From Novosphingobium sp. (GTDB lineage Bacteria; Pseudomonadota; Alphaproteobacteria; Sphingomonadales; Sphingomonadaceae): a DNA stretch of 64,000 nt. The notes beneath the pieces were generated by a model. It was not told where the DNA came from, made no database searches, and saw only the letters and a program-made list of their open reading frames with translations. Positions within the stretch are counted from its first letter, which is position 1. Each line of letters begins with the position of its first letter. Below, piece by piece: positions 1 through 8,141 of this stretch. Location of the stretch: positions 496,001-560,000 of the forward strand of contig JADJYM010000015.1 of assembly GCA_016719755.1 (NCBI GenBank), written 5' to 3'. Position numbers and translations under genes: made by a program.

Positions 1-509
1 TTGTCTGCCGGGCCTTCGGTATTGCCCCAGTCGAAACCCTGCCTCGCGGCGCGCTTTTGCAGCTTTTCGGCGCGCAGCAGCGCGGGGAGAGCCAGTGCCA
101 CCCCGTCCAGTCCGCTGGTTGCCCCCTTGGCGGCCCGTTCGCTGGCCTTGGCGCCCTCCCAGCGGTCCTCGCGCGACTGGCCAAGGTCCGGGGCATCGCC
201 GAACACGTGGGGATGGCGCGCTTCCATCTTGGCGGAGATCGCTTCCGCCACGGCGCAGAAATCGAACAGCCCGGCCTCTTCCGCGATGCGGGAATGGAAC
301 ACGACCTGAAGCAGCAGATCGCCCAGTTCCTCCTTCAGCGCGGCCATGTCTTCCCGCGCGATGGCATCGGCCACCTCATAGGCTTCCTCGATGGTGTAGG
401 GTGCGATCGTGGCGAAAGTCTGGGCCACGTCCCACTCGCAGCCGGTTTGCGGATCGCGCAGGCGGGCCATGATTTCGAGCAGGCGGTCGAGCGGGGAACT
501 GTGCGGCAT
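1..509 (-). CDS. mazG: MazG nucleoside triphosphate pyrophosphohydrolase, 3' end cut by window edge
   Basis: MazG hydrolyses (d)NTPs to NMP plus pyrophosphate in the cytosol, limiting aberrant nucleotides and ppGpp-linked stress. Read leftward from the ATG at 509, the protein starts MPHSSPLDRLLEIMARLRDP and shows the family signatures CEWDVAQTF, the metal-binding EEAYEVADAI and KEELGDLLLQVVFHSRIAEE helices, and later ARHPHVFGD. About 169 residues are visible and no stop is reached, so the C-terminal part lies outside the window. It diverges from the acyl-CoA dehydrogenase gene across about 100 bases. Identification is firm; the far end is unknown. Confidence 0.93.
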   Translation of the reverse strand, partial: MPHSSPLDRLLEIMARLRDPQTGCEWDVAQTFATIAPYTIEEAYEVADAIAREDMAALKEELGDLLLQVVFHSRIAEEAGLFDFCAVAEAISAKMEARHPHVFGDAPDLGQSREDRWEGAKASERAAKGATSGLDGVALALPALLRAEKLQKRAARQGFDWGNTEGPAD

Positions 510-610
510 GACGCCACAGACCCGGGGCAGGCGATTCGCGCAAGCGGCGAGTTGTGGGGTGCCCCGCCGCGCGTTAGGCTGCACCCATAACCCGCTCAAA
601 GGCTTGACCC

Positions 611-2260
611 ATGGCATCGCTGCGCCCAGTTTCCAGCTTCGATACGCACGAGGTTTTCAATCAGCCGCCGCCGCTGGAGGACGTGAACCTGTTCACCAGC
701 GACCTTGGGCTGAGCGATGCGGTGCGCCGCGCCGGGGCGCAAGGTCATGGCCCGCGCCTTGCCGCGATGGGGGCGCGCGCCGGATCGCAAGAGGTTCTGG
801 GCTGGGGAGTGGAGGCCAACCGCGTTCTCCCCGTGCTGGAAACGCACGACCGCTTTGGCCACCGGATCGACGAGGTCACCTTTCACCCCGCCTATCACCA
901 GCTTATGGACCTTGGCCTTGGCAGCGGGATCGCCAGCCTTGCCTGGCAGGCAGAGGGGCAGGGGGTAGGGGCGCAGGGGGTAGGGGCGGGGCACGTCGCC
1001 CACACCGCGCTGATGCTGCTGCTCAGCCAGGCCGATTCGGGCACCAGTTGCCCGATGACCATGACCTATGCCGCCGTGCCCGCGCTGCGTGCCGAACCTG
1101 CGGTGGCGGAGGAGTGGGTGCCCCGGATTACTGCGGGAGCCTATGATCCGGCCTGCCGTCCGGCATCCGATAAGGCCGGGGTCACCATCGGCATGGCGAT
1201 GACCGAGAAGCAGGGCGGATCGGACGTCCGCGCCAATTCCACCCGCGCCGCGCCTGCGGGGGAGGAGGGCTGGTACCGGATCGATGGCCACAAGTGGTTT
1301 TGCTCCGCGCCGATGTGCGATGCCTTCCTGACGCTGGCCTATGCCGATGGCGGACTTACCTGCTTCCTGGTGCCGCGCTGGCTGCCGGACGGCACGCGCA
1401 ATGCCGGCTTCCGCGTGATGCGACTGAAGGACAAGCTGGGCGACCGCTCCAACGCCTCTTCCGAGATCGAGTACCACGGCGCCATGGCCCAGCGGCTCGG
1501 GCCGGAGGGGCGCGGGGTGGCCACGATCATCCAGATGGTCCAGCACACCCGGCTTGACTGCGTGACCGGGTCTGCCGCGCAGATGCGCTTCGCGCTCGCC
1601 AACGCCCTGTGGCACACTGCACACCGCTCGGCGTTTCAGAAGCGACTGATCGATCAGCCCGCGATGGCCGCCGTGTTGGCCGATCTGGCGCTGGAGAGCG
1701 AGGCGGCGACCGCCACCGCGCTGCGCCTCGCCCAGGCCTTCGATGAGAACGATCCGCTGGCCCGGCTGCTGACCCCGATTGCCAAGTACTGGGTGTGCAA
1801 GCGCGCTCCCGGCATGGTCTATGAGGCGATGGAGGCCCACGGCGGCATCGGTTATGTGGAGAGCGGTCCGATGCCGCGCCTGTTCCGTCAATCGCCGCTC
1901 AACGCGATCTGGGAAGGATCGGGCAATGTCATCGCGCTCGACGTGCTGCGCGCCGTGGCCCGGGAGCCGGAGAGCGTGGAGGCCTTGCAGGCATTCCTGA
2001 TGGGCCAGCGCGGCAGGAACGGTGCCTATGACCGGTTCGTCGCCGGGATCGATCTCGTCAAGGCCCGCGAAGGCACCGCGCGGCTGCTGGTCGAGCAAGC
2101 CGCGCTGGCCGCGCAGGCAGCAATCCTGCTGGCGTGGGATAACCCGCTGGCGGATGCATTCTGCCAGCTGCGGCTCGCTCCGCGCGGGATGGCCTATGGC
2201 GCGTTCGACGCCTCGCTCGATTGCGGCGCGATTATCGCCCGGGCGATGCCTCAGGTCTGA
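611..2260 (+). CDS. aidB: AidB-type acyl-CoA dehydrogenase
   Basis: A 549-residue flavoprotein of the AidB branch of acyl-CoA dehydrogenases, linked in E. coli to the adaptive response to alkylation damage (FAD-dependent; isovaleryl-CoA dehydrogenase-like, DNA-binding). The N-terminus has the AidB-typical pattern FDTHEVFNQPPPLEDVNLF; the FAD/substrate part shows MTEKQGGSDVRAN and the C-terminal part IWEGSGNVIALDVLR. Length fits the family (about 540-550). A five-residue insertion from a 15-base tandem duplication lies near residue 120. A transposon begins just downstream. The family is clear; the physiological substrate is not known. Confidence 0.93.
   Translation: MASLRPVSSFDTHEVFNQPPPLEDVNLFTSDLGLSDAVRRAGAQGHGPRLAAMGARAGSQEVLGWGVEANRVLPVLETHDRFGHRIDEVTFHPAYHQLMDLGLGSGIASLAWQAEGQGVGAQGVGAGHVAHTALMLLLSQADSGTSCPMTMTYAAVPALRAEPAVAEEWVPRITAGAYDPACRPASDKAGVTIGMAMTEKQGGSDVRANSTRAAPAGEEGWYRIDGHKWFCSAPMCDAFLTLAYADGGLTCFLVPRWLPDGTRNAGFRVMRLKDKLGDRSNASSEIEYHGAMAQRLGPEGRGVATIIQMVQHTRLDCVTGSAAQMRFALANALWHTAHRSAFQKRLIDQPAMAAVLADLALESEAATATALRLAQAFDENDPLARLLTPIAKYWVCKRAPGMVYEAMEAHGGIGYVESGPMPRLFRQSPLNAIWEGSGNVIALDVLRAVAREPESVEALQAFLMGQRGRNGAYDRFVAGIDLVKAREGTARLLVEQAALAAQAAILLAWDNPLADAFCQLRLAPRGMAYGAFDASLDCGAIIARAMPQV
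959..988 (+). repeat. 15-base tandem duplication inside aidB
   Basis: Two consecutive copies of a G-rich 15-base unit (CAGGGGGTAGGGGCG) lie in frame in aidB, encoding a repeated QGVGA-like pentapeptide just before the conserved GHVAHTALMLLLSQ stretch. The frame is preserved, so this looks like a tolerated slippage duplication. Confidence 0.8.
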
Positions 2261-2416
2261 GAGGGGAGCCTGGGGACAGCTCTGCCTATTGCCCATGTTT
2301 AAGAGTGATAATATATATTATGTTAATAGCGATACCGCAACTGTCCATGTAAACTGTGTCCAGTGTGATGGGGAAAGGCTTGCAGTCACGGCGGTCTTTC
2401 AACAGTATCAGCGACC

Positions 2417-3630
2417 GTGTCCACTTCGTTCGCCACGACGCCCTGGCAGGCAGCGCGTATCGAAATGCCCGGCGGCCGCCGGTCGTGGACGGTATTGGAT
2501 GATCACGGCGACGTCGTCGAGTGCCTACGTCATTGGATCGTCCATCTCGAGCAGACGCACGCGTCTCCGAACACGATCCGCGCGTATGTTCGCCATGTCG
2601 TCGACTTCGCGAACTTCCTCGGCGCCAACGGCGCCGGCATCCATGAAGCCACGGTTGCGCTCTACGACGGCTTCCTTGCCTGGCGGCTTGCCCGGCGAAA
2701 GGATGCCTTGCCGAGCCCGCGGCTGATCCTGCTGCGAAAGCAGGAAACGCGGGTTCTGGCGCCATCGACGCGCAACCAGATCCAGCTGGCGATCAAATCG
2801 TTCTACCGCTTCTATAACGGCACCGACGACTTCGCGGTCGATACGGCTGAGGTCAGCAAGGTCTATGACGGGCACCGGATCTACAAGCCGTTCCTCGAGC
2901 ATATCAGCCAGCGTCGCACGACGCGGCGCAAGGACCGCTATCTGTCGGGCGATCCCGGCCGTGTACAGCAGCAGGTGCTCAAGAAGCGCCTGACGCCAAG
3001 CGAGGTCCTGCGGCTGATCGAGGCGTGCGGTCTCGCGCGCGACGCGTTCCTGATCGTGCTGCTCTACAATACCGGTCTCAGGATCGGCGAAGCGCTGGGT
3101 CTGCGCCATGTCGACATCGACCTCGCTGAAAGGTCGTCTGGGTCGTTCCGCGCGAAGACAATGCCAATGGCGCCCGCGCCAAATCCGGCCGGACGCGCGG
3201 TGTGCCGGTCCACGACTACGTGCTCAACATGTACGTCGACTACCTCACCAGCGACGAATATCTCCCGGCCTTCGAGTCCGGAGCGGAGTACGTCTTCGCC
3301 AATGTGAAAGTCGGCATGATCGGGCACGCCATGAGCCTGTCCTATGCCCAAAAGCTCGCGGGCCTGCTCGAGCAGCGCACGCATATCGACTTCAGCTGGC
3401 ACATGTTCCGCCACAGCCATGCATCCGAAGCGATCGCGGCGGGATACAGCCTGCTCGAAGTGGCCGATCGCCTCGGACATGCCAGCCCGCAGACAACGGC
3501 CGCGTTCTACCAGCACCTGTTCGCCTCGGAAATCCGCAGGCTTTACCTCACAGGTCCCGACGAGGTGCATGAAAGGCTTGAGAAACTTCGCGAGGCAGAG
3601 CTTCTTAGAAGGGATATGCGATGGGCATGA
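2417..3630 (+). pseudogene. tnpA: TnpA tyrosine recombinase, single-base frameshift
   Basis: Probable Tn554-type TnpA integrase broken by a one-base deletion. The first frame (from 2417) carries the SAM-like core-binding domain and the first catalytic Arg in NTGLRIGEALGLRHVDID. Just after LAE, around 3126-3131, the sense passes to the next frame, reading VVWVVPREDNANGARAKSGR and on to the HxxR box (HMFRHSHA) and LGHASPQTTAAFYQH with the nucleophilic Tyr, ending at 3630. Restoring one A in the GAAAGG run gives GAA AAG GTC and a continuous protein of about 404 residues. As it stands, the first frame lacks HxxR and Tyr and should be inactive. A homopolymer sequencing error could give the same picture. 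It overlaps tnpB by 10 bases. Confidence 0.8.
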
Positions 3631-5750
3631 CGCCGCTGGCGCTCGTCGGCGGCACACCGCATGATACCGATCGCTACAGCAACTGGCTCGAAGCTCGGCT
3701 CGGGGGACTATCCCCCCTTCTCGTTGAGAATCCTGTCTGGTCAGACGCCATAATGAACGAGGTGTTCGGCCATTCCTGGCTGAGCCAGACATACGCAAGT
3801 CTGCCGCTCAGCGCTGCGGTTCCGGTGCTGACCAACGAGATCAAGGCCTACCTCGCGGCATCGGTGCTCGATGATCGCAAGGCCGACACCCAATGGTTCC
3901 AGCGCCGGATCCCGGTGATCCGATATCTCGTCGAGGAAGGCGCAAGCCTGCTTCAGCATTTTGGAGCGGGCTGTCTGGCGGACATCCCCCACCCGGGCTT
4001 CGGCGCGTCAGATGGCGATACTGCGAAGACGAAATGCCACAACGATGCCGTCCTCGAACTCTACGCCACATGGTACGGCGAACAGTACGGGCGGCGGAGG
4101 CAAAGCCAGACCCGCCAATGGATCCGGGACGGCGAGATCGTCACCACCCAGTATCGATCACCGGAAGTGCAGCTGTTCGGTGATATCCATCGCTTCTCGA
4201 TCATCAATCGGGCGCAGATGGCGCCGATGCATGACCGCGACATCATCTGGATCAACGATCTTTACAGCGAGGAGGACACGCGCTTCCGCGACCGGCAACG
4301 CCGAAGCGACACTTATCTGAACTTCCTGTGCTTCGAGCCTTGGCTGCGCCCGTTGATGCGCGGCTTCCTGCTCGACAAGGTCGCACATGGCGAACTTGCG
4401 CCGGCGACCCTTGTGGGAATGCAATCGCGCTTGCGAACCTTCGGGCAGTTCCTGCACGGCGAGGGCATCGCCGAGCCCGGGCGAGTCACTGAACTGACGA
4501 TGGAGCGTTACCTCGCATGGGGAAACGCGCGAAATGCCGCAGGCAAGAACTGGTACACCGACATCGTGCAACTCCTGCGCGCGGCTCCGGTCCTGCTGCC
4601 AGGCCAATGGCCGCGGATCGCACTCGACAAGCGCGCCGCACGGCGCATCCGTTACAAGCAGGCACCGGACGACCCGCGGAACCGGCTTTACGCATCACGC
4701 GAGGGTGCCAACCGGGCCGCCCCGCCGGAAGCCCTGGCGGCCATGGTGGCCAGGCTCGACGAACTGCCCGCCCCTATCCCGGTAATCTTCATGATCGGCG
4801 TCACGACCGGGGCGCGGGCCGAAGACCTGCATGCCCTGCTCTTCGACTGCCTGCGGCCCGATCCGCACGACACGCGCTTCATGCTGTTCACGTTCTGGCA
4901 GAACAAGGTCAGCCGCTGGAATACCAAGCCCTTGCTGGTCACCGATCCTGCGCACCAGGCGATGATCAAGCTGATCGAGGCGCAGCGGGATCATGTCCGG
5001 CAGCGTTACGGGCGCGTCACCAAATACCTGTTCCCGGTCTTCTCCGGCAAACGGGAGTCGTTCCTCGGCTACAACTGGACCTTGCAGGAACTCAAGATGC
5101 TGTGCCTCAGGCATGGAATCGTCGATGGCGAGGGCAAGCCGTTCGACTTCTCGTGGCATCCACTGCGCCACCATCGCGGGACGCAGATGGCGGCCGAAGG
5201 CCATGACATCCTCAGCATCATGTTCGAACTGGGCCATGCCTCGCCCGATATGGCGTCGATGTACGTCAACAAGCGTCTCGACCTCAAGAAGAACGCCTTG
5301 CTGCGGAAAGGTGGCGGCCAGTTCTTCACGATCGCGGGCAAGGTCGACGAGGCCGTCGGCGATCTCCTGCTGCGCAAGGAAACCATGCTGGCGACGCGGG
5401 TCAGTGGCGGCGCCTGTACGCTGCCCGGCCAGCTTGGCGAATGGTGCGAGCACGCCCATGCCTGCCTGACCTGCCGGTTCTTCCGCGCCGATGGCGACGA
5501 CCTCGAGCACTTCCGCTGCGAGCGCGCCGGACTTTACGTCGCGATCGAAGGCCTCGAACAGGAAGCGCGGGATTACGAGAAAGGCGGTCAGACCCGGTTG
5601 GCCGACATCACGCGCAAGCGGCTACAACGCAACAAGGACGCCGTCCACAACACCGACACCATCATCCGTTCCATCGAGGAGCACGGTCTCTACAAAGGTC
5701 AAAAGCAGCGCTACAGGCCGAGCGCTGCTCGGGAGGAAGCGACGCAATGA
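3621..5750 (+). CDS. tnpB: TnpB tyrosine recombinase of the Tn554-like element
   Basis: A 709-residue tyrosine recombinase, second member of the tnpABC trio. The catalytic set is intact: Arg in TTGARAEDLHAL, a Lys in the KVSRWNTKPL strand region, HPLRHHRG (HxxR), then LGHASPDMASMYVN with the second His and the Tyr. A C-terminal cysteine cluster (GGACTLPG, WCEHAHACLTCRFF, FRCER) suggests a zinc-binding ribbon, as is usual for long TnpB proteins. It overlaps tnpA by 10 bases and tnpC by 4 (ATGA), so the three are translationally coupled. GC is lower than in the flanking core genes, fitting transfer. Confidence 0.88.
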   Translation: MGMTPLALVGGTPHDTDRYSNWLEARLGGLSPLLVENPVWSDAIMNEVFGHSWLSQTYASLPLSAAVPVLTNEIKAYLAASVLDDRKADTQWFQRRIPVIRYLVEEGASLLQHFGAGCLADIPHPGFGASDGDTAKTKCHNDAVLELYATWYGEQYGRRRQSQTRQWIRDGEIVTTQYRSPEVQLFGDIHRFSIINRAQMAPMHDRDIIWINDLYSEEDTRFRDRQRRSDTYLNFLCFEPWLRPLMRGFLLDKVAHGELAPATLVGMQSRLRTFGQFLHGEGIAEPGRVTELTMERYLAWGNARNAAGKNWYTDIVQLLRAAPVLLPGQWPRIALDKRAARRIRYKQAPDDPRNRLYASREGANRAAPPEALAAMVARLDELPAPIPVIFMIGVTTGARAEDLHALLFDCLRPDPHDTRFMLFTFWQNKVSRWNTKPLLVTDPAHQAMIKLIEAQRDHVRQRYGRVTKYLFPVFSGKRESFLGYNWTLQELKMLCLRHGIVDGEGKPFDFSWHPLRHHRGTQMAAEGHDILSIMFELGHASPDMASMYVNKRLDLKKNALLRKGGGQFFTIAGKVDEAVGDLLLRKETMLATRVSGGACTLPGQLGEWCEHAHACLTCRFFRADGDDLEHFRCERAGLYVAIEGLEQEARDYEKGGQTRLADITRKRLQRNKDAVHNTDTIIRSIEEHGLYKGQKQRYRPSAAREEATQ

Positions 5751-6217
5751 CTGATCTACGGATCGCCACTCTCAACGATGCCCGCAGCCGTCGTAGCGCT
5801 GAAAAGCGCGCCGCGGTCGAGGACGCAATCATGCAACTGCGCGAGACCAGGCAGGCTGTGACGTTCGTCTCGGTGGCTCGTGAGGCCAAGGTCAGCCGTC
5901 AGTACCTCTACAATAACTTCGCCGATGAAATCGGCGAGGAACGCGTCGAGACCCGTGCAGAAACCGAGGTCATCGACGGCAAGAAGGTCCCGCTGCGAAC
6001 GCCCGAGGAATACCGGCACATCGAAGCGGCGCTCCGCAACAAGATCGAGCGGCTTGAGACCGAACTGCGGGATGCCCGTGCCGAAAAGGCCAAGGCGGAC
6101 CGAACGGCGGAACGTGAGCGCGGCAAAGCCGAACACTGGCGTCAGCTCTACACAGCTGTCCTGACGCGCGTGTCCCCTGGACAGTCCCCCGAACCGCTGC
6201 CGTCCGCCGAAGACTGA
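5747..6217 (+). CDS. tnpC: TnpC accessory transposition protein (DUF6262-like)
   Basis: A 156-residue protein that starts at the ATG overlapping the tnpB stop (ATGA), with a good GGGAGG Shine-Dalgarno about 10 bases upstream. The N-terminal half resembles a small helix-turn-helix (TFVSVAREAKVSRQYLYNN). Residues about 85-130 form a charged coiled coil (ALRNKIERLETELRDARAEKAK). In Tn554, TnpC is not a recombinase but affects frequency and orientation of transposition; the same role is inferred here from position and architecture. Confidence 0.78.
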   Translation: MTDLRIATLNDARSRRSAEKRAAVEDAIMQLRETRQAVTFVSVAREAKVSRQYLYNNFADEIGEERVETRAETEVIDGKKVPLRTPEEYRHIEAALRNKIERLETELRDARAEKAKADRTAERERGKAEHWRQLYTAVLTRVSPGQSPEPLPSAED

Positions 6218-6239
6218 ACCGTTCCGCTCCCATCGGGTT

Positions 6240-6302
6240 ACGATCAATCGAGTAGGAAGTGAGCCGCCTACGGCGTCTTGCACTTCCAACTCCCTTGATC
6301 GT
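6240..6302. repeat. 63-base nested imperfect hairpin downstream of tnpC
   Basis: Outer arms ACGATCAA (6240-6247) and TTGATCGT (6295-6302) are exact complements. Inside them GGAAGTG (6255-6261) pairs with CACTTCC (6281-6287), and inside that GCCG (6263-6266) pairs with CGGC (6271-6274) around a CCTA loop. Symmetric 7-base internal bulges separate outer and middle stems. No T-run follows, so it is not a standard intrinsic terminator; a transposon-end structure or mRNA stabiliser is possible. Confidence 0.65.
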
Positions 6303-6358
6303 CCAAATAATTAGCGAAACACAATGGACAGGCATAATGCCATCAAGCCATTGAAACT

Positions 6359-6382
6359 ACACCACAAGACATGACGTGGTGT
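6359..6382. repeat. Short hairpin near the right end of the transposon
   Basis: ACACCAC (6359-6365) and GTGGTGT (6376-6382) form a perfect 7-base-pair stem with a 10-base loop, directly before the AT-rich stretch that ends the element. It could serve as a recombinase or accessory-protein site, or as a weak terminator between the convergent tnpC and the leftward operon; neither is shown. Confidence 0.5.
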
Positions 6383-6433
6383 TGATATATGTTAAATATG
6401 GGCTGAGATAAAACAGGCGGGGCGGCCCCCCTG

Positions 6434-6604
6434 TCAGGTGGCAAAGCGCTCGATCAGCAGCGCCAGACCCACAAACACACCCAACCAGATCGCAGCCAGA
6501 GCAAGCTTGCGCTTCCCGCTGAGGCCGTGACCCGAAATCTCGCGGACGGCAAAAGCGAGAAAGGTCAACAGAACGACAATCCCGGCAAAGTCATATCCGT
6601 TCAC
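6434..6604 (-). CDS. Small two-helix membrane protein (56 aa), unrecognised
   Basis: Read leftward, a GTG at 6604-6602 overlaps the stop of the metallo-hydrolase gene (GTGA) and opens a 56-codon frame ending in TGA at 6434. The product starts MNGYDFAGIVVLLTFLAFAV and has a second hydrophobic run LALAAIWLGVFVGLALLIE, separated by a short polar, positively charged loop (GHGLSGKRK). Two transmembrane segments are therefore predicted. Translational coupling to an upstream conserved gene, and the fact that the frame stops cleanly before the transposon, support a real gene. Function unknown. Confidence 0.65.
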   Translation of the reverse strand: MNGYDFAGIVVLLTFLAFAVREISGHGLSGKRKLALAAIWLGVFVGLALLIERFAT

Positions 6605-7368
6605 GCCGTCAACTCCAGCCCGTCATAGCCGACATGGACGTGCGGCGGCACTTCGTCGCACAGGGTCCGGTAATCCATGCTCTTGTCGAGATGGGTCAGA
6701 ACGGCTTGCCTGGCCCGGACCGCCTCGATCAGTTCCAGCGCCATGCCCAGGTGCGCGTGGGTGGGATGCGGTTCGCGGCGCAGGCAATCGACAACCAGAA
6801 TGTCGACGCCTGCCAGAAGCTCGACCACGTCCCGCGTGATTGCACTGAAATCAACCGCATAGCCGATAGACTTGCCATCTGCATCGAAGCGGTAGGCCGT
6901 GCTTTGTGCCGGACCATGCGGCATCTGGCAGCTTGCCACCCCGAAGCCAGCGCACATCCGCAGCCGATCGAGGTTCTCAAGGTTCATGATCGTCGGATAA
7001 CCGTGCTGCCCGGCAAAGGCATAGGAAAACCGCTGGCGCAGCCGCCGCGCTGTTTCCTCCGCGGCATAGGCCGGGATCGGCCCGGCGCGGCCATAGCGGA
7101 AGGCACGCAGATCATCGAGGCCATGGGCATGGTCGGCGTGGTCATGGGTCCAGAACACGGCATCGATCCGGTCGACCCCATTGTCCAGAAACTGGCTGCG
7201 AAGATCGGGCGAAGTATCGACCAGCAAGCGGTTTCCGGCATTGCTTTCAACGATGATCGACACCCGGCTGCGGCGATTGCGCGGCTCGGCGGGATCGCAC
7301 AGGCCCCAGTCGTTGCCGATCCGGGGCACCCCGGTGGACGTGCCGCAGCCCAGGACTAGCAGCTTCAC
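6601..7368 (-). CDS. MBL-fold metallo-hydrolase, PhnP-like
   Basis: A 255-residue metallo-beta-lactamase-fold protein of the PhnP/RNase Z-like branch. It begins MKLLVLGCGTSTGVPRIG, has the di-metal motif THDHADHAHGLDDLR and the strand LVDTSPDLRSQ; a downstream VDFS and C-terminal THLDKSMDY supply further metal ligands. PhnP acts as a cyclic phosphodiesterase, but in operons with tatD and metG the substrate is unknown. Its ATG overlaps the tatD stop by 4 bases, so tatD and this gene are co-translated. Confidence 0.88.
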   Translation of the reverse strand: MKLLVLGCGTSTGVPRIGNDWGLCDPAEPRNRRSRVSIIVESNAGNRLLVDTSPDLRSQFLDNGVDRIDAVFWTHDHADHAHGLDDLRAFRYGRAGPIPAYAAEETARRLRQRFSYAFAGQHGYPTIMNLENLDRLRMCAGFGVASCQMPHGPAQSTAYRFDADGKSIGYAVDFSAITRDVVELLAGVDILVVDCLRREPHPTHAHLGMALELIEAVRARQAVLTHLDKSMDYRTLCDEVPPHVHVGYDGLELTA

Positions 7369-8141
7369 AGTGCCGCCTTGGCAAACAGCGCGAAGAAATT
7401 GCGGGTGGTCGCCTCGGCAAGCTGTTCAGGCGTTGTCCCGCGCAGCTCGGCCACAAATCGCGCCGTATCGGCGGTGAAAGCCGGCTCGCACACCCGCCCG
7501 CGATGCGGGATCGGGGCCAGGAACGGCGCATCGGTCTCAACCAGCAGCCGGTCCTCAGGCAGCTCCGCAGCTATCGCCTGCAAGTCCCTGGCATTCTTGA
7601 ACGTGACGATGCCGGAAAGCGAGATCGTCAGTCCCAGGTCGAGCATCCTGCGGCCAAATTCCGCCGAGGCGGTGAAGCAATGGATCAGCGCCGGAAAGGC
7701 CCCCTGCTCCATTTCCTCGGACAGGATCGCCGCCGTGTCCTCTTCCGCATCGCGGGTGTGGACGATCAGCGGCAGGCCGGTCTCGCGTGACACGGCGATG
7801 TGCCGCCGCAGCAGCGCCTGCTGGGTCGTGCGGTCGGAATGGTCGTAATAATAGTCCAGCCCCGTTTCGCCGATGGCAATCACCCTGGGGTGTGCCGCCG
7901 CTTCCAGCAGCGCGGCTTCCCCCATGTCGGCATGGGCATCGGCCTCGTGCGGATGGATGCCGACGCTGGCCCAGACATCGCTTTCGCGCTCCGCCGTGGC
8001 GATAACCTGCTGCCACTCGCGCTGCCGGGTGGAGATGGAGAGGAAGCCCCCTACTCCGGCGTCCCGGGCCCGCGCCAGCACGCCTTGCTGATCCTCGACC
8101 AGGCCCTTGTACTCAAGGTGACAGTGCGAATCGATCAGCAT
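7365..8141 (-). CDS. tatD: TatD family metal-dependent hydrolase / DNase
   Basis: A 258-residue TIM-barrel metal-dependent nuclease. Metal-binding and signature motifs are present: DSHCHLEY at the N-terminus, IGETGLDYYYDHS, VHTRDAEED, HCFTASAEF and ETDAPFLAP. Family members cut 3' to 5' single-stranded DNA/RNA and have been linked to oxidative-damage repair. It is the gene after metG (they share one base, TGATG-type overlap at 8141), the widespread metG-tatD arrangement. Confidence 0.93.
   Translation of the reverse strand: MLIDSHCHLEYKGLVEDQQGVLARARDAGVGGFLSISTRQREWQQVIATAERESDVWASVGIHPHEADAHADMGEAALLEAAAHPRVIAIGETGLDYYYDHSDRTTQQALLRRHIAVSRETGLPLIVHTRDAEEDTAAILSEEMEQGAFPALIHCFTASAEFGRRMLDLGLTISLSGIVTFKNARDLQAIAAELPEDRLLVETDAPFLAPIPHRGRVCEPAFTADTARFVAELRGTTPEQLAEATTRNFFALFAKAAL

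Larger units (their letters stand above)
2309..6395 (+). mobile_element. Tn554-like site-specific transposon (tnpABC), ends approximate
   Basis: Three overlapping co-directional genes encode two different tyrosine recombinases (about 404 and 709 residues) and a small coiled-coil protein, the tnpA-tnpB-tnpC arrangement of the Tn554 family. Such elements lack long terminal inverted repeats and do not duplicate the target. The core is flanked by AT-rich DNA: a TAATATATATTA palindrome at 2309-2320 on the left, and TGATATATGTTAAATAT at about 6383-6399 on the right. The heptamer ATGTTAA occurs at 2320-2326 and 6389-6395. An inverted pair CTGTCCAT (2341-2348) / ATGGACAG (6324-6331) also lies near the ends. 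No passenger gene is present. The boundaries are inferred. Confidence 0.6.

Noticed and set aside
596-2296. 566-codon open frame antisense to aidB
   Set aside because: Its predicted protein is low-complexity Arg/Gly/His-rich, and the other strand encodes a clear AidB protein; such long antisense frames are expected at this GC content.
3120-3135. Programmed -1 frameshift in tnpA
   Set aside because: No slippery heptamer such as A AAA AAG is present; a tRNA moving back from GAA would pair with TGA. A deleted base fits better.
6240-6302. Integron attC site
   Set aside because: It folds in a similar way but lacks the paired RYYYAAC and GTTRRRY core boxes, and there is no integron integrase or cassette array.
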